Shown here: positions 17,130 to 26,437 of the stretch, piece after piece
Numbering within the stretch: position 1 is the first letter of the stretch
Layout of the letters: each line of letters begins with the position of its first letter
Origin: Acidimicrobiales bacterium
GTDB taxonomy: Bacteria > Actinomycetota > Acidimicrobiia > Acidimicrobiales > DATDAH01
Assembly: GCA_016794585.1 (NCBI GenBank)
Contig: JAEUJM010000018.1
Span: 150,432 to 214,431 of the forward strand
Length of the DNA: 64,000 nucleotides
Reading direction: 5' to 3'
The notes under the pieces: generated by a model
The model's input: only the letters and a program-made list of their open reading frames with translations
Told to the model about the DNA's origin: nothing
Databases searched by the model: none
Position numbers and translations under genes: made by a program

Positions 17130-18053
17130 ATGGCCGTCATCGAGACCGAGGCCCTGACGAAGCGCTTCGGCGCGCTCGTGGCCGTGGCCGACCTCGACCT
17201 GACCGTCGAGCAGGGCGAGGTGTTCGGCTTCCTCGGGCCGAACGGCGCCGGCAAGACGACCACCACCCGGCTGCTGCTCGACGCGCTGCGACCCACGTCG
17301 GGCTCGGTGCGGGTGCTGGGCGGCACCGGACGCGATCCGGCCGTGCGGGACCGCATCGGCGTCCTGCCCGCCGACCTCCACTTCGATCCCCGCCTCACCG
17401 GCCACGAGCTGTTCGCCTACCTCGGTCGGCTGCGGGGCGCCGACGGCGGCGCGGGTGCCGAGGTCGCGGCCTTGTGCGAGCGGTTCTCCCTGGATCCCGG
17501 CCGGCGCATCGACGAGCTGAGCACCGGCAACCGCCGCAAGGTCGGCATCGTCGCCGCCTTCGCCCACCGCCCCGAGCTGCTGATCCTCGACGAGCCCACG
17601 AGCGGCCTCGACCCGCTGATGCAGGAGGCCTTCCACGACCTGGTGCGGGAGCGCCATGCGGACGGCGCCACCGTGTTCCTCAGCTCGCACCTGCTCCCCG
17701 AGGTCCAGGAGATGGCCGACCGGGTCGGGCTCATCCGTGAGGGGCGCCTGCTCGACGTCGACACCGTCGCCGACCTCCTGCACCAGCGCCTCCAGCACCT
17801 CGAGCTCGAGCTCCCCGAGCCGGTGGGGCCCGACGCGTTCGACGGCGTGCCCGGGGTGGCCGGCGTCGAGGTCAACGGCACCGTGGTGGCGCTCGAGGTC
17901 GAGGGCGCGGTGCACCCGGTGCTCGCCCGGGCGGCCGAGCTCCGCGCCGAGCGCATCACCAGCCACCAACCCGACCTCGAGGACGTGTTCCTCGCCCGCT
18001 ACCGGCACGCCGCGGAAGAAGACGGGGCTCGGGGCGACGAGGCGGCGCCGTGA
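17130..18053 (+). CDS. ABC-2 type exporter ATP-binding subunit
   Basis: 307 residues. Walker A GPNGAGKTTTT is near residues 37-46, the signature LSTGNRRKVG near 130, Walker B LLILDEPTSGLDP near 151 and the H-loop in LSSHLLPEV. A C-terminal extension of about 90 residues follows, as in the CcmA/DrrA-like drug and lipid exporters. It pairs with the permease gene that starts inside its stop codon (GTGA overlap), so the two form one transporter. The exported substrate is unknown. The transcript probably starts at the ATG. Confidence 0.92.
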   Translation: MAVIETEALTKRFGALVAVADLDLTVEQGEVFGFLGPNGAGKTTTTRLLLDALRPTSGSVRVLGGTGRDPAVRDRIGVLPADLHFDPRLTGHELFAYLGRLRGADGGAGAEVAALCERFSLDPGRRIDELSTGNRRKVGIVAAFAHRPELLILDEPTSGLDPLMQEAFHDLVRERHADGATVFLSSHLLPEVQEMADRVGLIREGRLLDVDTVADLLHQRLQHLELELPEPVGPDAFDGVPGVAGVEVNGTVVALEVEGAVHPVLARAAELRAERITSHQPDLEDVFLARYRHAAEEDGARGDEAAP

Positions 18054-18868
18054 GCGTCTCCCGTGCGCTCGCCGTCGGTGGGCGGCTGCTCGCCGATCGC
18101 CGCCGGGCGCTGCTGTGGTGGTGCGTCGCCTTCGTGGCCTTCATCGAGGTGAACGTCGTCTTCTACCCGAGCGTGAAGGACCAGTCCGAGTTCGACCAGA
18201 TGATGGAGGAGCTGCCCGACAGCCTGCGGGTGCTCACCGGGGTCACCGGCGACCTGTCCATCACCAGCCCCGTCGGCTACCTCCAGAGCCAGCTGTTCGC
18301 GATGTTCTTCGCCCTGCTCCTCCTCATCTTCGGTGTCGGCCTCGCCGCCAACGCCATCGCCGGCGCCGAGCGCGAGGGTCGGCTGGAGTATCTGCTCGCG
18401 CAGCCCGTCACCCGGCTGGAGGTCGCGCTCGGTCGGTGGTTCGCCATCGTCGTGCTGATGACGGTGCTGATGCTGGCTGGGCTCGCCTCCCTCGCCATCA
18501 CCAATCCGATCGTCGGGCTCGACGAGGGCATCCCCTTCGTCAACCTGTTGGCGGCGTGCATCCAGAGCCTGCTGCTCGCCCTCGTCTTCACCGCAGCCGG
18601 CTTCGCGGTGGGTGCGGCCACGGGCCAGAAGGGCGAGTCGCTGGCGGTGGCCAGCGCCCTGGCCACGGTGGCGTTCCTCGTCAACGGGTTCGGCGACCTC
18701 GTGTCCGCAGTGGAGAAGGTGCGCTTCCTCTCGCCCTGGCACTGGTTCGCCGGGAGCGACCCCCTGGTCAACGGGTTCACCCTCGAGGGGACCGTGCCGG
18801 CGCTCGTCCTGATCGTGGTGCTCGTCGCCGTCGGCCTCTGGCGCTTCGACCGTCGCGACCTGCGCTGA
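18050..18868 (+). CDS. ABC-2 type exporter permease subunit
   Basis: 272 residues with six predicted membrane segments: ALLWWCVAFVAFIEV, LFAMFFALLLLIFGVGLAA, WFAIVVLMTVLMLAGLA, LLAACIQSLLLALVFTAA, ASALATVAFLVNGF and a final VPALVLIVVLVAVGLW. The AEREGRLEYLLAQPVTR loop before segment three is typical of ABC-2 permeases. GTG at 18050 overlaps the ATPase stop by 4 nt, implying translational coupling. It ends 7 nt before the stop of a convergent gene. Confidence 0.88.
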   Translation: MSVSRALAVGGRLLADRRRALLWWCVAFVAFIEVNVVFYPSVKDQSEFDQMMEELPDSLRVLTGVTGDLSITSPVGYLQSQLFAMFFALLLLIFGVGLAANAIAGAEREGRLEYLLAQPVTRLEVALGRWFAIVVLMTVLMLAGLASLAITNPIVGLDEGIPFVNLLAACIQSLLLALVFTAAGFAVGAATGQKGESLAVASALATVAFLVNGFGDLVSAVEKVRFLSPWHWFAGSDPLVNGFTLEGTVPALVLIVVLVAVGLWRFDRRDLR

Positions 18869-18875
18869 CCCGGGC

Positions 18876-19973
18876 TCAGCGGGCGTCGGACGCCGGCTGG
18901 GAGCGCTGGCGGTCGAGGGGACGGGCATCGGCCCACTCGATGTAGCCGCGGGTGCGGTCGAGCGCGTACGAGCCCTGTCCGTCCGGCTCGGTGAGCTCGC
19001 CGGTGATCTCGTAGCCGGCGACGTACCCGGCCCCGAGGCCGTACACCCAAGGGGTGTCCACGGTGGCTTCGAAGCGGCCGATGGGGCGGCCGCCGTCGCT
19101 GATGGTCCAGCGCACCCCGTCGGGGACGACCATGCGCCGACCGTCCGGGGTGGCGAGGGGCTCGGCCGCCGGCGTAATGGTCAGCGCCGCCTCGTACCGG
19201 CGGCTGCCGGGACGGTCGGTCGAGCGCACGGCGGCGAACGCGCCGAGGTCGAGGCGGCGCAGGCGGTTGCGACCGAGCAGCAGCTGGCTGGTGTCGTCCA
19301 GGTTGGCGATCTGGTAGGTGAACTGGTCGATCGGGACCTTGAGGCGGGCCAGCCACGGTGAGTCGGCCAGGTTGTAGATGGAGCCCGAGCCGCCGTACTC
19401 GTAGGTGCACATGCCCGCCACCGGGGTTCGCTCGCCGGCGGTCGCCACCCAGCCCTCGTAGCGACAAAGGAGGCTGTAGTGGTCGTAGAACCGGCTGCGC
19501 ACGAACCAGGTGACCGTCGGCGTGGCGGTGACGGCGAGCTCGGCGGTGAACCCCGTCCCCGGGTAGTCGGCCTCGACGCGGAAGTCCGGGTACGTGCCCG
19601 ACAGCGTGAGGTGGTCGCCGAAGCGGATGAGGGACCCGTCGGGCGCGAGCTCGCAGTCGTCGCGCACGGAGTACGCCTCGAAGTGGCCCATGGTGGCGGT
19701 CGCCGACACGAACGTGGCGGTGTTGCGGGGCGAGCCCTGCATGAGGTGGTCGTTGTCGAACACGGCGGCGCCCGGGGTGCCGACGATGCTCATGACGTCG
19801 AAGTACGCGTACGGCTCGGGCAGGTCGGGGATCATGACGCCGTAGTGGGCCCAACCACGGGTGCTCGAGCCAACGTTCGGGTGCAGGAGGTCGGGGCGGT
19901 CGAAGGCGAGGCGGTTCGCCGCGGTCGAGCGGTCGCCGATCCGTGACAGCCGCGCTCCCCAGCCCCCGCTCAT
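18876..19973 (-). CDS. Hypothetical protein, possibly lipocalin/AttH-like
   Basis: 365 residues with no signal peptide, no membrane segment and no motif I can assign firmly. The alternation of short beta strands, the two-part architecture, phrases such as LHPNVGSSTRGWAHYGVMI and TGFTAELAVTATPTV, and the Trp/Tyr-rich middle recall the double beta-barrel of AttH/carotenoid 1,2-hydratase-like proteins and related actinobacterial DUF families. That is only a resemblance. ATG at 19973 follows TACGAT by 7 nt. It converges with the ABC permease and diverges from the alkylation-repair operon. Confidence 0.65.
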   Translation of the reverse strand: MSGGWGARLSRIGDRSTAANRLAFDRPDLLHPNVGSSTRGWAHYGVMIPDLPEPYAYFDVMSIVGTPGAAVFDNDHLMQGSPRNTATFVSATATMGHFEAYSVRDDCELAPDGSLIRFGDHLTLSGTYPDFRVEADYPGTGFTAELAVTATPTVTWFVRSRFYDHYSLLCRYEGWVATAGERTPVAGMCTYEYGGSGSIYNLADSPWLARLKVPIDQFTYQIANLDDTSQLLLGRNRLRRLDLGAFAAVRSTDRPGSRRYEAALTITPAAEPLATPDGRRMVVPDGVRWTISDGGRPIGRFEATVDTPWVYGLGAGYVAGYEITGELTEPDGQGSYALDRTRGYIEWADARPLDRQRSQPASDAR

Positions 19974-20068
19974 CGCCCCGATCGTAGGCGCGCCCTCGGT
20001 GTGGGCCCTTCCGCCTCCGTGTCCGATTCCCGCCAGTATTCCGACCGGGGTCGTGCGACGATGCTCCC

Positions 20069-21679
20069 GTGATCGAGGACTTCGAGCGCTGCTACCGGGC
20101 CGTGCAGAGCCGCGACGCCCGCTTCGACGGGTGGTTCTTCACCGCCGTGCGCACGACGCGGATCTACTGCCGGCCCAGCTGCCCGGCGCTCACGCCCAAG
20201 CCCGGGAACGTCACGTTCCACCCGACCGCGGCGGCGGCGCAGGCCGCCGGCTACCGGGCCTGCCTGCGCTGCCGGCCCGACGCGTCGCCGGGCTCGCCCG
20301 AGTGGAACCTGCGGGCCGACCTCGTGGGCCGGGCCATGCGCCTCATCGCCGACGGGGTGGTCGACCGCGAGGGGGTGCAGGGCCTCGCCCGGCGCCTCCA
20401 CTACAGCGAGCGCCACCTGCACCGGCAGCTCGTGGCCGAGGTCGGCGCCGGGCCGCTCGCCCTCGCCCGGGCCCAGCGGGCCAACGCCGCCCGGCTGCTC
20501 ATCGAGACCACCGACCTGCCGCTGTCGCAGGTGGCCTTCGCCGCTGGCTTCGCCAGCATCCGCCAGTTCAACGACACCATCCGTGAGGTCTTCGCCAAGA
20601 CCCCCAGCGAGCTGCGCGCCCGCCGGCAGGGCCACGACGAGGTGACCCCGGGCTCGCTGACCGTCCGCCTCCCGTTCCGGGCGCCCCTGGACGGCGCCGG
20701 CCTCCTCGCCTTCCTCGCGATGCGCACGGTCCCCGGCGTCGAGGAGGTCACCGCCGACGGCACCTACCACCGCACGCTCCGGCTGCCCCGCGGCGCCGGG
20801 GTGGTGTCGGTGCGCCTGCCCGTCGAGCCCGACGACCGCCACGTGGTGGCGACGTTGCGCCTCGACGACCTGCGCGACCTCTCGGCGGCGGTCGAGCGGA
20901 CGCGCCGCCTCCTCGACCTCGATGCCGACCCGGTCACCGTCGACGGGCACTTGGGCGCCGACCCGCTGCTCGCCCCGCTCGTGGCGGCGGCGCCCGGCCG
21001 GCGGGTCCCCGGGACGGTGGACGGCGCCGAGCTGGCGGTGCGGGCCGTGCTCGGCCAACAGGTGTCGGTGGCCGGGGCCCGCACCATGGCCGGTCGGCTC
21101 GTCGCCGCCGCGGGCACGCCCCTCGGCGAGCCCGTCGGCGGTCTCACCCACCTGTTCCCCGCACCGGACCAGATCGTCGGCGGCCTCGACGCCCTCGGGA
21201 TGCCGGCCGCCCGCAAGCGCGCCCTCGCCGGTCTCGCCGAGGCGCTCGCCGGCGACGACTTCGTGCTCGACCCCGGCGCCGACCGGCCCGCCACCGAGGC
21301 CCAGCTGCTCGCGCTGCCGGGCATCGGCCCGTGGACGGCCTCCTACATCGCCATGCGGGCGCTCGCCGATCCCGACGCGTTCCTGCCGAGCGACCTCGGC
21401 GTCCGTCACGCCCTCACCGCCCTCGGGGAGGCGGCGGACCCGGCGGCCGCCACCGCCCTGGCCGAGCGGTGGCGCCCCTGGCGGGCCTACGCCCTCCAGC
21501 ACCTCTGGGCCAGCCTCGGCGCCGCCCCTGCCGCCGCCGGGAATGGGTCCACCCCCACCGTCACACCCGCGCCGTCTGCCGAGCGCCACGGGTCGCCCCG
21601 CCCACCCGGCAGCTCCCGACCGGCTCGATCGTCGGGTCCCGCACCCGCCCGCTCCACCCGTCCCCGAAAGGACCGCTGA
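20069..21679 (+). CDS. Ada-type methylphosphotriester/AraC regulator fused to AlkA 3-methyladenine glycosylase
   Basis: 536 residues, three functions in order. Residues 1-75 are the Ada N-terminal zinc domain with all four cysteines (IYCRPSC and ACLRC), one of which accepts methyl groups from DNA phosphotriesters. Residues about 85-185 are an AraC-type helix-turn-helix (GVQGLARRLHYSERHLHRQL). The rest is AlkA: an N-terminal beta domain, then the helix-hairpin-helix LPGIGPWTASYIAMRAL with the catalytic Asp in AFLPSDLGVR. It should sense methylation damage, activate transcription and excise alkylated bases. A low-complexity Pro/Ser tail of about 45 residues follows. GTG at 20069 is 6 nt after GACGAT. 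The next gene is ogt, overlapping by one base. Confidence 0.93.
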   Translation: MIEDFERCYRAVQSRDARFDGWFFTAVRTTRIYCRPSCPALTPKPGNVTFHPTAAAAQAAGYRACLRCRPDASPGSPEWNLRADLVGRAMRLIADGVVDREGVQGLARRLHYSERHLHRQLVAEVGAGPLALARAQRANAARLLIETTDLPLSQVAFAAGFASIRQFNDTIREVFAKTPSELRARRQGHDEVTPGSLTVRLPFRAPLDGAGLLAFLAMRTVPGVEEVTADGTYHRTLRLPRGAGVVSVRLPVEPDDRHVVATLRLDDLRDLSAAVERTRRLLDLDADPVTVDGHLGADPLLAPLVAAAPGRRVPGTVDGAELAVRAVLGQQVSVAGARTMAGRLVAAAGTPLGEPVGGLTHLFPAPDQIVGGLDALGMPAARKRALAGLAEALAGDDFVLDPGADRPATEAQLLALPGIGPWTASYIAMRALADPDAFLPSDLGVRHALTALGEAADPAAATALAERWRPWRAYALQHLWASLGAAPAAAGNGSTPTVTPAPSAERHGSPRPPGSSRPARSSGPAPARSTRPRKDR

Positions 21680-22188
21680 TGTCGATCACCACGATGCAGA
21701 CCGCCACCGTCCCCACCCCCGCCGGCCCCTTCACCGTCGTCGCCGACGGCGTGACCGTCCACGGCTCGGGCTGGACCGAGGACCCGGCCGAGCTCGTCGC
21801 CCTCATGGCGCCCGCCCTGCGCCCGGACGCGCTCGACGCGGTGGCCGACCTCGGCCCCGTCACCGATGCCGTGGCGGCCTACGTGGACGGCGACCTCGGC
21901 GCCATCGACGCCGTGGCCGTGCACCAGCGGTCGGGACCGTTCCTCGTCGAGGCCTGGGAGGTGCTGCGCACGGTCCCCGCCGGCGCTCCCGTCACCTACG
22001 CCGAGCTGGCGGCCAAGGCGGGTCGTCCCGATGCCGTCCGGGCAGCGGCCAGTGCCTGCGCTCGCAACGCCGCCGCCCTGTTCGTCCCCTGCCACCGGGT
22101 CATCCGCACCGGCGGCGGCCTCGGCGGCTTCCGCTACGGCCTGGAGGTCAAGCGCTGGCTCCTCGACCACGAGGCCGCCGGCGCCTGA
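21679..22188 (+). CDS. ogt: Methylated-DNA-[protein]-cysteine S-methyltransferase
   Basis: 169 residues. It directly removes methyl groups from O6-methylguanine by suicidal transfer to the active-site cysteine in PCHRVIRTGGGLGGFRYG. The preceding helix-turn-helix segment (VTYAELAAKAGRPDAVRAAASACARN) holds the Asn hinge and arginine finger region. ATG at 21679 shares its first base with the TGA of the ada-alkA gene (TGATG), so the two are translationally coupled and form an alkylation repair operon. An AAGGAC sequence precedes the start. Confidence 0.93.
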   Translation: MSITTMQTATVPTPAGPFTVVADGVTVHGSGWTEDPAELVALMAPALRPDALDAVADLGPVTDAVAAYVDGDLGAIDAVAVHQRSGPFLVEAWEVLRTVPAGAPVTYAELAAKAGRPDAVRAAASACARNAAALFVPCHRVIRTGGGLGGFRYGLEVKRWLLDHEAAGA

Positions 22189-22473
22189 TCGCCCGACTGC
22201 TCCGGGTCTCCCGATGGACCCGGACAGGAGGTGGTGTCCTCGAAGAGAGCCCTCTCACGTGACACCTGTGGCGATCCGAGTCGTCATGGGACCACAGGAG
22301 ACCAAGGGGGCGGCCGCTTCGGACGCCAGTGACGCGGCGAGGCGCGCGCCGGTTCGTGCCGCCTATGAGCGCGAATGGTGGTGGCGTCGTGAAAGCCGCA
22401 GCCTGACCGCCTGACGCTCTCGATGAGCCGGATGGCGGCCCGGCGGGCCGATCGGCAGTCCTGAACGGTTGGC

Positions 22474-22479
22474 TAGTGT
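22474..22479 (+). promoter_or_regulatory. -10 element before the split methyltransferase
   Basis: TAGTGT, followed after 7 nt by GTG at 22487. The 285 bases between the ogt stop (22188) and this element hold no convincing gene. Confidence 0.4.
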
Positions 22480-22486
22480 GGGCTTC

Positions 22487-22704
22487 GTGGGCACACGCTT
22501 ACCGCGTAAGGCGCGGGAGTACATCAGAGGTCGGCTTCGGCCTACGATCACCCATTTTGCACGGCTCGAGGTCGACCGCTCGCTCCGGTACTCGCCGCTC
22601 TTGCCGGCGAAGTCCATTCCGCTCGAAGGCTCAGATGGTGAGGTGGCCATTGGGCGCGTCGACCGGCCGCCGCCAGGGGAGTTCCCCATCCCCCCCCCCG
22701 CGAG
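22487..22704 (+). pseudogene. Out-of-frame N-terminal part of a SAM methyltransferase
   Basis: From GTG at 22487 this frame reads GTRLPRKAREYIRGRL, then a basic/aromatic leader ending DRPPPGEFPIPPP at a run of nine C (22691-22699). It then leaves the methyltransferase frame. Adding a single C to the run would read EFPIPPPRELWEHEDYETT and join directly to the downstream methyltransferase, a sequence typical of glycan-region methyltransferases. The break may be a real frameshift, a phase-variable tract or a sequencing error. Base composition is lower in GC than the neighbours. Confidence 0.6.
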
Positions 22705-23370
22705 TTGTGGGAGCACGAGGATTACGAGACGACTGGTGCTGGACACGCGTCCTCAATCCGCGCTGTCATGCGCGACCTCGGCTACCCGGCGCCATCGTGG
22801 GGCTCGGTGCTGGAACTCGGGTGTGGATCCGGTCGCGTCACTCGACACTTCTCCGATGTCGCTGGTGCGACGCAGGGTGAGTTCTGGGGCGTCGACATCA
22901 ACGAGAGTTCGATCATCTGGTGCCAGCAGCACCTGACGCCTCCCTTCAAGTTCGCACCGTGCTCGACGCTGCCACACCTGCCATTCGAGGATGGGCAGTT
23001 CGGATTCGTTTACGCGACGTCTGTCTTCTCCCACATCTCTGAGATGGCTACGTCGTGGCTGCTCGAGCTCCGGCGAACCCTTCGCCCCGGGGGGCATCTG
23101 TTCATCACGATCATGGATCAGTCCTACATCCGGCGGGTCCAGGAGTCGAGCCTCGACCACTGGACTACGCAACTGGTCCGCGATCGCGCGGATGACCTCC
23201 AACAGCTCGGGATCACCGCATCGATGCTGTCTATCGGGCGTGCATCGAAGGACGCGATGGTCTACTACGACCGGAGCTATGTCCTCGAGACCTGGGGGCA
23301 GTTCCTCGAGATCGTGGACGTACGTGAGGACGCGTTCGACTTTCAGACAGCGATCGTGCTTCGCAAGTAG
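22705..23370 (+). CDS. Class I SAM-dependent methyltransferase (catalytic part)
   Basis: 221 codons from TTG at 22705, containing the whole Rossmann methyltransferase domain: motif I VLELGCGSGRVTRHF, an acidic loop FWGVDINESS, motif IV-like FGFVYATSVFSHI and post-motif RRTLRPGGHLFITIMD. There is no proper start context; the TTG follows the C-tract directly, so this is most likely the 3' part of a roughly 294-residue protein begun at 22487. Codon use is less GC-biased (TCGTTT, TTCGAT and similar), suggesting horizontal acquisition. The target, perhaps a sugar or small molecule, is unknown. Confidence 0.75.
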   Translation: MWEHEDYETTGAGHASSIRAVMRDLGYPAPSWGSVLELGCGSGRVTRHFSDVAGATQGEFWGVDINESSIIWCQQHLTPPFKFAPCSTLPHLPFEDGQFGFVYATSVFSHISEMATSWLLELRRTLRPGGHLFITIMDQSYIRRVQESSLDHWTTQLVRDRADDLQQLGITASMLSIGRASKDAMVYYDRSYVLETWGQFLEIVDVREDAFDFQTAIVLRK

Positions 23371-23463
23371 CGGTCTTCCTTTTGCTCGACCTCTCTCTGG
23401 AGATCTCTCGTGTGTTCGTGACGCATCGGGGCGCCGTGGGACTGGCCGGTGGTGGGTCCGGGT

Positions 23464-24300
23464 TCAGACCGTCGTCGATCGACCTTCGGTGTGGTCGGCG
23501 TCGACCTCGGCGCCGACGAGGACCGAGCCGGCGCCGAGCCAGAGCCACAGCAGCACGACCACGACGCTGGCCAGCGAGCCGTAGGTTCGGCCGTAGCGGG
23601 CGAAGTTGGCGGTGTAGACCGAGAACCCGACCGAGCTGACCAGCCAGCAGAGCGCGCCGATCGCCGGCCCCGGCGTGAGGTGCAGGCGGCCGTGGCCGCC
23701 GCCCACGATCCGGTACAGCGCCGACAGGGCGCCGGCCATCAGGAAGTAGAGCGCCGGCCAGCGCACGGCGTCGGCCAGCCAGCGCCCGGCGTCGCCGAGG
23801 TCGGACGCGCCCAGCCAGGGGGGCACCACCACCGTGACGAGACCGACGACCACTAGGAGCACGATGGCGCCGACGGTCAGGGCGAGCGACAGGCCCCGCT
23901 GCTCGACGAAGCGGCGGGGGTGGCGGCCGTGGGCGATGTCGATGCCCCGCACCAGGCTGTTCATCCCGGTCGACGCCGTCCAGAGCGCCACCAGGGTGCC
24001 GAGGACGACGGCTGCGGTGCGGCTCGTCCCCCCGCCGGCGGCGATGGCGCGGACCTGGGAGAGCACGAGCGAGCGCACCTCCTCGGGGACGGCGCCGGCG
24101 CGCTCGGCGACCTGCTGCTCGATCTCGGCGGGGTCGGCGAACACGCCGTAGAGGGTGATGGCCACGATCACCGTGGGGACGAGGGCGAGGAATGCGTAGA
24201 AGGCCACGCCGGCCGCCACCAGGGGCAGGAAGTGGTCGTCCGCCCGCCGCGTGGGGCGCCGGGCGGCCGCCCCCCCACGGGCCGGTGGACGTGGGGGCAC
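23464..24300 (-). CDS. YihY/BrkB family inner-membrane protein
   Basis: 278 residues. A short Arg/Pro-rich cytoplasmic N-terminus precedes the family hallmark LVAAGVAFYAFLALVPTVI, and five more hydrophobic segments follow (for example AAVVLGTLVALWTAS, SLALTVGAIVLLVVVGLVTVVV, LASVVVVLLWLWLGAGSVLVGAEVDA, quoted here as start and end blocks only). BrkB-like proteins are widespread membrane proteins of unsettled function, once called RNase BN in error. GTG at 24300 follows TAGCAA by 6 nt. It converges with the methyltransferase (93-nt gap with no feature) and lies 26 nt downstream of the peroxidase gene on the same strand. Confidence 0.85.
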   Translation of the reverse strand: MPPRPPARGGAAARRPTRRADDHFLPLVAAGVAFYAFLALVPTVIVAITLYGVFADPAEIEQQVAERAGAVPEEVRSLVLSQVRAIAAGGGTSRTAAVVLGTLVALWTASTGMNSLVRGIDIAHGRHPRRFVEQRGLSLALTVGAIVLLVVVGLVTVVVPPWLGASDLGDAGRWLADAVRWPALYFLMAGALSALYRIVGGGHGRLHLTPGPAIGALCWLVSSVGFSVYTANFARYGRTYGSLASVVVVLLWLWLGAGSVLVGAEVDADHTEGRSTTV

Positions 24301-24326
24301 CGGCCCTTGCTACCGCATGGCCCCGC

Positions 24327-26303
24327 TCAGGGGGCGATGCGGAACACGTCCGCGGCGATCTCGCCGTTCTCGAGGTCCGTGTTGCGGGTGATCAGCCGGC
24401 TGAGGCTGACCCGGAAGTCCACCCCGTAGCGCTCCCGGATGGTGCGCAGGCCCGTGTCGTTCTCGTAGTAGAAGCGGTCGCCGTCGCGCAGCGCGGTGAA
24501 CTGCTTCTTCCACATCGCCGCCTGGAGCGCGCCGAACTCGCTGCCGCGGAGGTGGGGCTCGGCGACCATGCCCACGAAGGCGTCCACCTCGTCCACCGAG
24601 CCGTAGATGGCCCGCAGCCGGGCGGCGAGGGTGGTGCGCCGGATCGCCCGGGTGGGCAGCCCGGTCGCCGGCACCGTCTCGACGATGTCGAGGATGTCGG
24701 GGTCGTCGATCGGGTTGGCGGCGTCGATCTCGGGATCGGCCGGGAACTGGTCGGTGGCCTCACCGGTGAGCTGGGTGAACGACGTGATGCGGGGCAGCCC
24801 GTAGGCGGCGCGCAGGTCGTTGTAGGACGGGATGCCGTGGTCCCGGGCCCGGGCGATGTCGATGGCGGCCAGGTCGACGACGCCCGAGAAGCACTGGGTG
24901 AGGTCGGACTGGTCGTTGCACTGGGTGGCCGGGTCGGTGACGCCGGGGCCGGGAACCTGGAACATCACGCTGCGCAGCTGGTTGTCGAACTGCTCGTCGT
25001 TGGCGTACTGCACCTCGGCGCCGAGGCTGGCGAGTACGCCCTCCACGCCGACGAGCTCCAGCAGGTCCGGGTTGCCGAACGCGACGTTCAGGGGGATGGC
25101 CAGCTCGAGGGCGTCGCCCACGGGCTCGACGGCGACGCCCTGGGCCTCCAGGGAGTCGACCTCGTCGGGCGTCAGCTCGTCGGCGCCGACCTCGGCCTCG
25201 AACTCGCCGTGGATCATGCTGTGGGCGCGGTAGCCCACCGTGGCGAACTCGTTCGAGACGGTGGCGTCCACCCGCTGGTCGTAGCCCCGGTAGCGGGGGA
25301 GGTTGATGCCGAGGGCGGGGAGGAACTCCCGGTAGGTGATGTACTGCTGCTCGGCCATCACGATGCGCCGGGCGATGTCGAAGCGGCGCTGCGCGCTCAG
25401 GCTGGTGGGCAGCCGATCCACGATCCGGTTGTGCTCGCGGGCGAACAGCGTGTGGATGGCGGTGAGGCCGATGTTCTCGTTGGCCCGCACGTCGCCGGCC
25501 ACGGCGGCCTCGTCGGTCGTGCCGGTCAGGCGGCCCATCAGGTCCATCGTCGGCGCGATGGACGAGTCGCCCCGCTCGTCGCGCCGGGGCAGGTTCCCGT
25601 CGGCGTCGAGGAGCAGGTGGGGGCCGTTGTTGGCGAGGTTGCCGTCGACCGGGCCCTCGCGGAGCCACTCGAGGCGCTCGGTCGTGCCGCCGTAGACGTT
25701 CCACGCGTCGAGGTAGGAGCTGACCGTGTTGACCTGCTGGCGGGCGCCGGACCCCGACGCCGCGGCGTCGCGGGTGAACTCGATGGCGCCGAAGTCGTTG
25801 GTGAACTCCTCAAGGGGGTCGGCGGCGTCGAAGGCGAGGTTGGCGGACTCGGTGCCGCCCTGGGCGAGGCCGAGGGCGTGGTCGAGGAACTGGCCCCAGG
25901 CCCAGCCCCACTGGGTGACCCCACGGGCCGAGAAGAGGTTCTGGCCGGTGTCGTTGAAGATGCGGTTGCTGACGTAGCGCGGTGAGGCGCCGTCGGCCAT
26001 GGCGGCCGCGCCGTCGGCGTAGGCGGCCGCGGCGACCCGCGAGTAGGCCTGGCCCGCGGCGCCCTGGTTCGGGCGGCGGGCGTTGTTCCCGGTGCCGTTC
26101 AACGACGGCACCACGAGCCGCGCCGTGGCGCCACCGCCGCCGCCCTGGCCGCCGGGGCGAGCGGCCTCGGTCGCGGCCTCGTCGGTTTGAGCGCTGGCGG
26201 TCGTGGCGCCGGTGACGATCGTCGCAGCGAGCGCGAAGGCCACGGCGGCCCGCGCCCGGTGGCGTCGGGTGCGCGGCGTTCGTCGAGGTGGGTTTCGGTG
26301 CAT
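24327..26303 (-). CDS. Secreted animal-type haem peroxidase
   Basis: 658 residues of the peroxidase-cyclooxygenase superfamily. The signal peptide is MHRNPPRR... with hydrophobic core AVAFALAATIVTGATTASA, cleaved near 38. The distal haem motif is WGWAWGQFLDHALGL (His142). TAIHTLFAREHNRI is the conserved helix, and the proximal histidine is probably H361 in GYRAHSMIHGEF; DIARARDHGIPSYNDLR is a strong family signature. It oxidises halides or organic substrates with H2O2 outside the cell. ATG at 26303 is preceded by a clear AAGGGG ribosome site. It diverges from the anti-sigma-like gene, which could place it under the neighbouring sigma factor. Confidence 0.92.
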   Translation of the reverse strand: MHRNPPRRTPRTRRHRARAAVAFALAATIVTGATTASAQTDEAATEAARPGGQGGGGGATARLVVPSLNGTGNNARRPNQGAAGQAYSRVAAAAYADGAAAMADGASPRYVSNRIFNDTGQNLFSARGVTQWGWAWGQFLDHALGLAQGGTESANLAFDAADPLEEFTNDFGAIEFTRDAAASGSGARQQVNTVSSYLDAWNVYGGTTERLEWLREGPVDGNLANNGPHLLLDADGNLPRRDERGDSSIAPTMDLMGRLTGTTDEAAVAGDVRANENIGLTAIHTLFAREHNRIVDRLPTSLSAQRRFDIARRIVMAEQQYITYREFLPALGINLPRYRGYDQRVDATVSNEFATVGYRAHSMIHGEFEAEVGADELTPDEVDSLEAQGVAVEPVGDALELAIPLNVAFGNPDLLELVGVEGVLASLGAEVQYANDEQFDNQLRSVMFQVPGPGVTDPATQCNDQSDLTQCFSGVVDLAAIDIARARDHGIPSYNDLRAAYGLPRITSFTQLTGEATDQFPADPEIDAANPIDDPDILDIVETVPATGLPTRAIRRTTLAARLRAIYGSVDEVDAFVGMVAEPHLRGSEFGALQAAMWKKQFTALRDGDRFYYENDTGLRTIRERYGVDFRVSLSRLITRNTDLENGEIAADVFRIAP

Positions 26304-26437
26304 GGGATCCCCTTCCGGGAGGTTGCTCTCGGGTCGGCCCAGCGCCGGCGGGCGCCACGGGGATACGGCGACGAGCACTCAGGTTCCTCTCAGGTGGCCT
26401 CCGTACCGTCCGGCCGTCCCCCGGCGCTGTAGGAGCC

